Shown here piece by piece: positions 58,201 through 64,000 of a stretch of DNA of 64,000 nt; the first letter of the stretch is position 1, and each line of letters begins with the position of its first letter. Source of the DNA: Oxyruncus cristatus. Taxonomy: Eukaryota > Chordata > Aves > Passeriformes > Cotingidae. Below the pieces are notes generated by a model. The model was not told the DNA's origin and made no database searches. It saw nothing but the letters and a program-made list of their open reading frames with translations. The stretch lies in assembly GCA_013399855.1 (NCBI GenBank), contig VXAY01004090.1, forward strand, positions 376,731-440,730, in the 5' to 3' direction. A program made the position numbers and the translations under genes.

Positions 58201-59265
58201 AAGTTACCCTGTGTGTTTCTGCATGTTTCTGATGATATTGAAATGTGCTCATTGTAGACATTTACCACTTCCCTCTTAGACCTATTTCACAATCATATAT
58301 ATCAGTCTTGTCCTCGTTTTTTTCTTGCCTGTGTGCTCCTTGATCTTCTTTACCCTATATACACATACCTACTCTGCCATCTTAAATGCATTTTTGACTC
58401 CTTGCCATTTACTGCCTTCAGGCTTTTTGTAGAATGTTCTTCTTTCCAACTCAAATCACTTCCAAGCCACGCAAAATACATGTTTAATCTTTCCTCTGTG
58501 TGTATATATATATATACACATATATATCACATATATATGTATGTATATATATATATATAAAATTCTCTCCCACCCTTTCCTTTCTAATGACACTTTTCTC
58601 TGAATTCCCTCCAATCCATCTATGTCAGCCTGGCATTGACATGCCAGAGCCAGAGACACCGTTCCACCTGTGCTGTATGCTGGATCATCACCTCCCTGGA
58701 AGATAATGTTTTTACCTCTGTGTGTAGCTCCAAATCATACTCTTCAGTGCCAGTATAAGTCCACATCTAAATGGTTTCCTACTGCTATCTCTAGGGGTTT
58801 GTTTTCATTTCTACTGCTATGTAAGTGTCTCTTTCCTGCAGAACAGCTGAATCTCCAATTATTTTTCCCAGATGTAAGAGACTGCATTTTCCAAGCTGGA
58901 ACTTTTCTGTTACTATTATTCCATATTTCTAACCTTTAATATCCTTTCTACCACTCTCGTTAATCTTCCCAGCTCCTTGCAAGCCAACACACTCTGCTTA
59001 TTTAGGGATACAGTATATCTTGACCAGAAAGAAAACCCAGGAACGAACTGTCCCTTGAAACTGACAATTTGTTTGCTCATAAGAGGCATCTGTTAGCATC
59101 TACAGATACACGGAAAATTATTTGTCCCTCCATGCTTGGTCCCCACTTCTCTTTGGCATGCTGGAGGGAAACAGAGGGTTAAAGCTGGGGGTCCCTCTCC
59201 CAGTCTTTACTCCCTGCGACTGCTAACCCATCTGTGTGAAGGAAGTAGAGCTGCCCCAGAGAAGC
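52295..59265. other. Long stretch without recognised gene
   Basis: Seven kilobases without a repeat I can name except simple sequence. Contains A-rich sequence at 52669-52687, TA-rich low-complexity sequence at 53553-53602 and the TA/CA microsatellite at 58498-58561. GC-richer patches at 55.95-56.45 and 57.41-57.55 kb give overlapping frames on both strands without domains. The absence of CR1 over 7 kb is notable for this window. Confidence 0.4.
58498..58561. repeat. TA/TATG-rich microsatellite
   Basis: Alternating TATATA, CACATATATA and TATGTATG blocks, largely self-complementary. The three 60-75 codon frames crossing it (Ile/Tyr repeats) are artefacts of the repeat. Confidence 0.9.
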
Positions 59266-59645
59266 TAATCACACAGAATCACACAGAATTACAGGATGGT
59301 TGGGGTTGGAAGGGACCTCTGGAGATCATCTAGTCCAACCCCTCCACTAAGGCAGGTTCACTTTAAAGAGGCTGCACAGGATCACATCCAGGACAGTTTT
59401 GAATATCTCCAGGGAAGGAGACTACATAACCTCTCTGGGCAACCTGTCCATTGCTCTGTCACCCTCAAAGTAAAGAATTTTTTCCACATATTCAGATGGA
59501 TATTCATGGGTTTCAGTTTGTGACTATTGCCCATTGTCCTGTTGCTGGACACCACTGAAAAGAGTCTGGCCCCATTCTCTTGGCAACCACCCTTAAGATA
59601 TTTACATGCATTTACAAGATTCCCTCTTCTCCTCCTGCTGACTAC
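59266..59645 (-). mobile_element. CR1 LINE, 3' fragment (antisense), older subfamily
   Basis: GGTTGGGGTTGGAAGGGACC, GAGATCATCTAGTCCAACCC and CAGGGAAGGAGACTACATAA, then CACTGAAAAGAGTCTGGCCC. It belongs to the CR1 subfamily with CCTCCACTAAGGCAGGTTCA near its 3' end, and is cut where the consensus continues into TTCTCTTCTCCAG. Confidence 0.9.
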
Positions 59646-60492
59646 AGATGCTCACTCATGTCATCTGCATGGGAGAAGAGATGATCTTGTCTCTCTTGTA
59701 TTTCTTACAGTTCCTTACATCTCACCAGGGAAGCAACTCTACAAAAATGAAACACAAATCCCAGTAACCTCTTTCTATTACTCCTCCCCATCTATCATTT
59801 CTCCCTCTGTTTATCACTTTCCCTGATGGTCTCCGGCAGCATAAAAGTACTCTAAGCCAAAAAGTACTCCTAAATTTGTTTCCAGGATTCAATGAATCAA
59901 AAGCTCTCCTTTGTGAGACATGTTTTTTTCTAGAAATACTCACTATTTCTACACAACCTCCCACTGGGGTCAATGACGGCACAGATATTTCCTAATCTTC
60001 CTCTAACTCCCATCAGCACTGATGGTCAGCGCTTTGGTAGACAAGCTGGATGTACTGATTTCAAGTGCTATTCATATGTTTTCATTCTCTTGCTCCATAT
60101 GGTCCCTAGCCAGGGAACAGATATTTTTCTTACCAGCTGCTCTCAGGATGGATCAGACAGCAGCGGTACTCAGAGCAATATAAAGAAAGTGCAGACAACA
60201 AAAGTTATAGAGTTCAAATCCTTCAAGTACAACATTGATTTAAAGTAAACGTATTAAAGGCTTATCTGTATTTTTTAAATCTCACATCATCCTTGAGTGG
60301 AGGCAGACGACCACCCTCAGCTACAGCTGAGAACACCACATAGAAGCACAAGACATGTCAAAGCTCCCCTTTAAATTGTCCTTTTTCAGCTGTTCCCAAA
60401 AACTGTCCTGGTATTTCTGAATTTTGCCCAGAATGATTAACAATTTACATTTTTCTAGAGACAATTATTGACTGTTGGTACCAAATGTAAAA
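59646..60492. other. Spacer between two antisense CR1 pieces
   Basis: About 850 bp with no recognised element. It may be an insertion inside one old CR1, or simply flank between two copies. Confidence 0.35.
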
Positions 60493-61105
60493 TCCTTTTC
60501 TCCAGGTTAAACATCCCCAGCTGCCTCAGCCACTCCTCATAAGACTTGTGTTCCAGACCCTTCACCAGCTCTGTTGTCCTTCTCTGGACTCATTCCAGCA
60601 CCTCAATGTCTCTCTTGTAGTGAGGGGCCCAGAACTGAACACAGGATTTGAGGTACGGCCTCCCCAGTGCCAAGTACAGGGGGACAATCACTGTCCTGGT
60701 CCTGCTGGCCACACTATTGCTGATACAGGCTAGGATGACACTGGCCTTCTTGGCCACCTGGGCACACTGCTGTATCGTGTTCAGCTGCCGTCGACCAGCA
60801 ACCCCAGGTCCTTTTCTGCTGGGCGTCTTTCCAGCCACTCTTCCCCCAGCCTGTAGCACTGCTTGGGATTGTTGTGACCCAAATGAAGGATGCAGCACTT
60901 TGCTTTATTGAACCTCATACAGTTGGCCTAAGCCCATCGATCCAGCCTGTGCAGATTCCTCTGTAAAGCCTTCCTGTCATCCAGCAGACCACTGTCATCT
61001 ACGAACTTGCTGAGTGTGCACTCAGTGAGTGACAAGAACTCAATTCCTTGATGAGAAAGAAGAGAGTACAGGTCCAGTGCAATGCTGGGGACCACCCCTG
61101 TCAGT
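60493..61105 (-). mobile_element. CR1 LINE, RT-to-C-terminal fragment (antisense)
   Basis: This copy lacks the 3' end but covers a longer piece of ORF2. On the minus strand a frame at 60928-61134 contains ECTLSKFVDDSGLLDD, the region of the catalytic motif, here FVDD with both Asp retained. A second frame (60590-60898) reads [16 protein letters not shown] and [10 protein letters not shown] in the expected order. At least one frameshift separates the two, so the element is dead. Confidence 0.92.
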
Positions 61106-62559
61106 GAAAGGGTGAGGAGGAGGAGTTGGAACAAAATTTGGAGAAGATGGGGGAAGAAAGGAAAAGGCTGAAATTAAGGAATGTGCTTGGGCAGCAAAAT
61201 ACATCACTGAGCAAAATACCTCTGCAGGCTGAGACAATGAACCCCCACATGTTTCTTCCTCTGTATTTCAGGAATTTCTGGGTCCTTTTTCCAGACACAA
61301 AGATGCTCTGAAATGAGAGCTAACAGCATAAGACTTTTTGAAGGGCTACAGATCTGAAGAGAAATAGACAATTACTGCTGCAGCCAAATGTGATGGATGA
61401 ATGCATTTAGCATCAGCTCTTTGGACTGCCTTTCCTATTCCTTGGGAAAAAACAGAATGTTAATTGCCAGTGAAACCCTCCAGTGTCAGGGAAATTAGGA
61501 TAATAAGTATCTAGTAATGCCCTAAGAAAGCAACATAACATAAAATATACTTTTTTTCATGACAGTAATGCAAAGCAAAATACATACCTTTTGTATACAT
61601 ATTTATCTATACAAAATATCAGATGCTACTTTCATTGCTTGCTTTTATAATAAATATAATTTATTAAAAAGATGTAATATTCAAAAAGGGAAGGCTGATT
61701 TCAAAATGCAATCAGCCAACATTATGTGAAAAGTGCATGCAAAGAGAGAGAACAGTGGTCATTTATCTCTTTCTCCTGATGTCAGGAAGGAAAAGATTAA
61801 CAGATGGTAAAAGTAAAATCTATAAGGTCAGCTTTGACTGCTTATTTGTTGCTGTGTTATATATGTTATATCTATATGCCCAATGAAAACCAATGCACCT
61901 TAACACCAGAGCTGGGCAGGAATAAAAGATTTGCACTCTAAAAGGAGGAGAGGGAGAACGGTAGGAATTCAGATGGAGATCATGAGTCGGAGCAGGACTC
62001 ATCTTACCAGGTTTAGACATCTGCAGTGTGAATGTGTCCAAGAGAGGCACTTCAGAGGCCAACTGCTCTTATTCTGAAGTCTGCACCTGAAACAGTGGAT
62101 GCCTCTCACCTTGGAAATGCCTCTTTTTCCATACTGACAATAAAAGGGTTCCCACTGAATATGTTGAGCTATACTGCAGAAGTTATTCAGAATTAATATA
62201 AACCCCATATAATTCCATGATGGCACAGGGACCCATCAGTAGAGCGGATCATGCAGGGCTGGTCACAGTTGTACCATCTTGTGATTAACAGCCAGTTATG
62301 GGGCAGGGCTAAGGGAGCATAGTCATGAGGCTGGGAGCTGCCAGGGATGGGAACTCCAAAACCAAGCAGGAGACTTTTTGCAGCCCTATATCAGTATTAG
62401 CCACAAGAGACAGAAGTAAGGGAAGAGACAATACACCTAAAAATAATGTCTTTCATCTGTGGGCTATAGCACATTTAAGCAGGCAATGTATGAACCACAT
62501 CATTAAATACTGGGAACTTCTCAGGCACTCTCAGACAAGAAGGACAGTCCTTTGGATGC
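61106..62559. other. No recognised gene
   Basis: AT-rich DNA. Short frames at 61.0-61.3 kb and 61.8-62.2 kb have no recognisable domain. Confidence 0.4.
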
Positions 62560-62770
62560 AGATATTGGACACTCTAAATATTACCACAGGTACTGCAGTG
62601 CCCTTATATAAATCACTGTTCTCTGTCCTCCAGAACAATATATGCAACTCTGATCACTCAGTGAGAGGAATACAGCAGAACTAGAGAAGGTAATATTCAA
62701 AGAAGGGCAACAAGGCTGGTGGGGGATGAAAATATCTGGACTGTGCATCCCTGTGAGGAACAAACCAGAA
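62560..62770 (+). mobile_element. Possible very old CR1/LINE fragment
   Basis: AGCAGAACTAGAGAAGGTAA and TTCAAAGAAGGGCAACAAGG resemble the CR1 segment around ...gagaaggtccaaagaagggcaac. It is too diverged to be certain. Confidence 0.35.
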
Positions 62771-64000
62771 GAGACATGAAGAAATACATAAGATAATGAC
62801 TGAGATGGAGAAGAGATATTGGATCACTGTCCACTTCAATTCATGCAACGTCTGAGACAGATGACTGCTGGAGAGCCAGCTTATGGAAACAAGGACTACA
62901 GAAGTGGGTCTCATGGACATCCCTTATCTTTTCCCCTTTCCCTTCCCCTTCCTTCCTCCCCATTCTGTGGCCCAGACCATTTGCCCACACAGCTGCCCAG
63001 GCAGAACCGCCAACAGGAGATGGGACAGGAATGCGGTCTGGGTTTGTGCAGACACCCAGCCCAACAACAGCACATGTTAAGGTTGGGTGAGTCAGCCATG
63101 ATGTCCCATTTCAGCTTCTCCAGAATGCAGCCAATATTTTTAGTCAATACAAAATCCCTAAACTGTCTGGTTCTCAAAAAAGAATCAGACTTGAGACTAT
63201 CTATATCTTTCTCCTAGCGGACTGTGAAAAGACAGAACTCTCTGTTCAACTCCAAATAGGGAATATCCCACATAGGAACCAATACTCCAAGTTCACAGGT
63301 CGAGGGAAGGAAACCCTCTACCACTGATATAGTTCTTCAAGGCAAAACTGTAAGCACTGAGGGCAGCAGTCATTCAAGTGTTGTTGGTCTTTGCAAGTTC
63401 CCTGATTCCTCTGGAAACTTCACAGAAATTAAAACTATATTCTCTTGTCTGTGGACAAAGCCTTTTTGGATTCTTGTGACCCACATGAACCTTATACAGG
63501 TTCAGCCTGAAACTGGAAGTGAGTACTTCCACAATGGAGGAAAAAAAAATCTAAATAGACCAGAATTGGACTGTGAAATTCATTGCTACAAAACACTGCT
63601 GAGCTCTAGATCTTGGCTCAGTGAAACAAAACGGAAGATTTTTGTTTAAAACAATTCCTTCGGGATTGTTATTTGTTTGATTTTTAAGTGCAGGACTGAA
63701 CAGAATAGGACATTGCACTGATTCATCATGGCAGCTCTTGTATTCACGTGTGAGACAAAACTGGCAATACTGCAAATACAATTCTTGGGCACAAGTGCAT
63801 CATCATCAGATCAGCAGGATAGAATTTGGTTTTCAAGAACAAGTTTACTCAGCAGTCTGTATTATTGAAGAATACATAATCATCCTGGTATCTCATAAAT
63901 GACAACACTCTAGCATCCAATTCATTAATACAGAATAAGGAAAATAATAGAAAAATAATTTTAAATTATGAAATTAAAAATTAGGAAGCTTTTTTAAAGT
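62771..64000. other. No recognised gene
   Basis: A pyrimidine-rich patch at 62.92-62.96 kb lies within a 132-codon plus-strand frame (62819-63217) that shows no domain. The right edge is AT-rich. Confidence 0.4.

Noticed and set aside
58333..58706. Ile/Tyr-rich open frames on both strands
   Set aside because: Artefacts of the TA-rich microsatellite.
62819..63217. 132-codon plus-strand open frame
   Set aside because: Driven by a pyrimidine-rich Pro/Ser/Leu patch; no domain and no splice support.
1..64000. CRISPR arrays, tRNA or rRNA genes, bacterial operons
   Set aside because: None seen. Direct repeats in the window are simple sequence or CR1, and no cloverleaf-like or rRNA-like stretch was recognised.

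Overview
The window reads as bird nuclear DNA. It is AT-rich, has no bacterial-style gene packing, and carries about twenty truncated CR1 LINEs. CR1 is the dominant avian retroposon, and several copies here keep its typical 3' end of ATTCTATG-like octamers next to a block resembling GGTTGGAAGGGACC. One endogenous-retrovirus LTR of avian ERVL style, one fossil MIR and several sauropsid-type ancient repeats fit the same picture. I cannot name the species.

Most of the open reading frames in the window are chance openings or CR1 remnants. The main gene-like signal is a split gene on the minus strand that no single ORF shows. It has a terminal exon at 7392-7514, a 143-bp coiled-coil exon at 8382-8524, a 41-bp exon at 32713-32753 and a 60-bp exon at 40020-40079. 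Each has splice sites at its edges, and the reading frame carries through all four joins (phases 2-2, 2-1, 1-0, 0-stop). I do not recognise the protein. It ends in a glutamate- and lysine-rich helical tail. Further upstream exons probably lie to the right, and weaker candidates are listed as findings.

Layout. 1-7.4 kb: non-coding DNA with three plus-strand CR1 pieces. 7.4-8.5 kb: the 3' end of the gene. 8.5-32.7 kb: a proposed 24-kb intron with many CR1 copies, a MIR and a nested CR1-in-CR1 insertion at 26.7-27.9 kb. 32.7-40.1 kb: two short exons around a solo LTR (35028-36308) with an exact 5-bp target duplication. 40-52 kb: intronic or intergenic DNA with CR1 copies, three ancient sauropsid-type repeats and a probable 398-bp minus-strand LTR (49587-49984). 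52-64 kb: mostly unassigned DNA with two CR1 pieces, one keeping part of the reverse-transcriptase region, and a TA-rich microsatellite.

No rRNA, tRNA, CRISPR array or bacterial-type feature was seen. Every repeat and exon call was made by eye against remembered family patterns. CR1 edges may be off by 10-20 bases; splice-site and target-duplication coordinates were counted directly.
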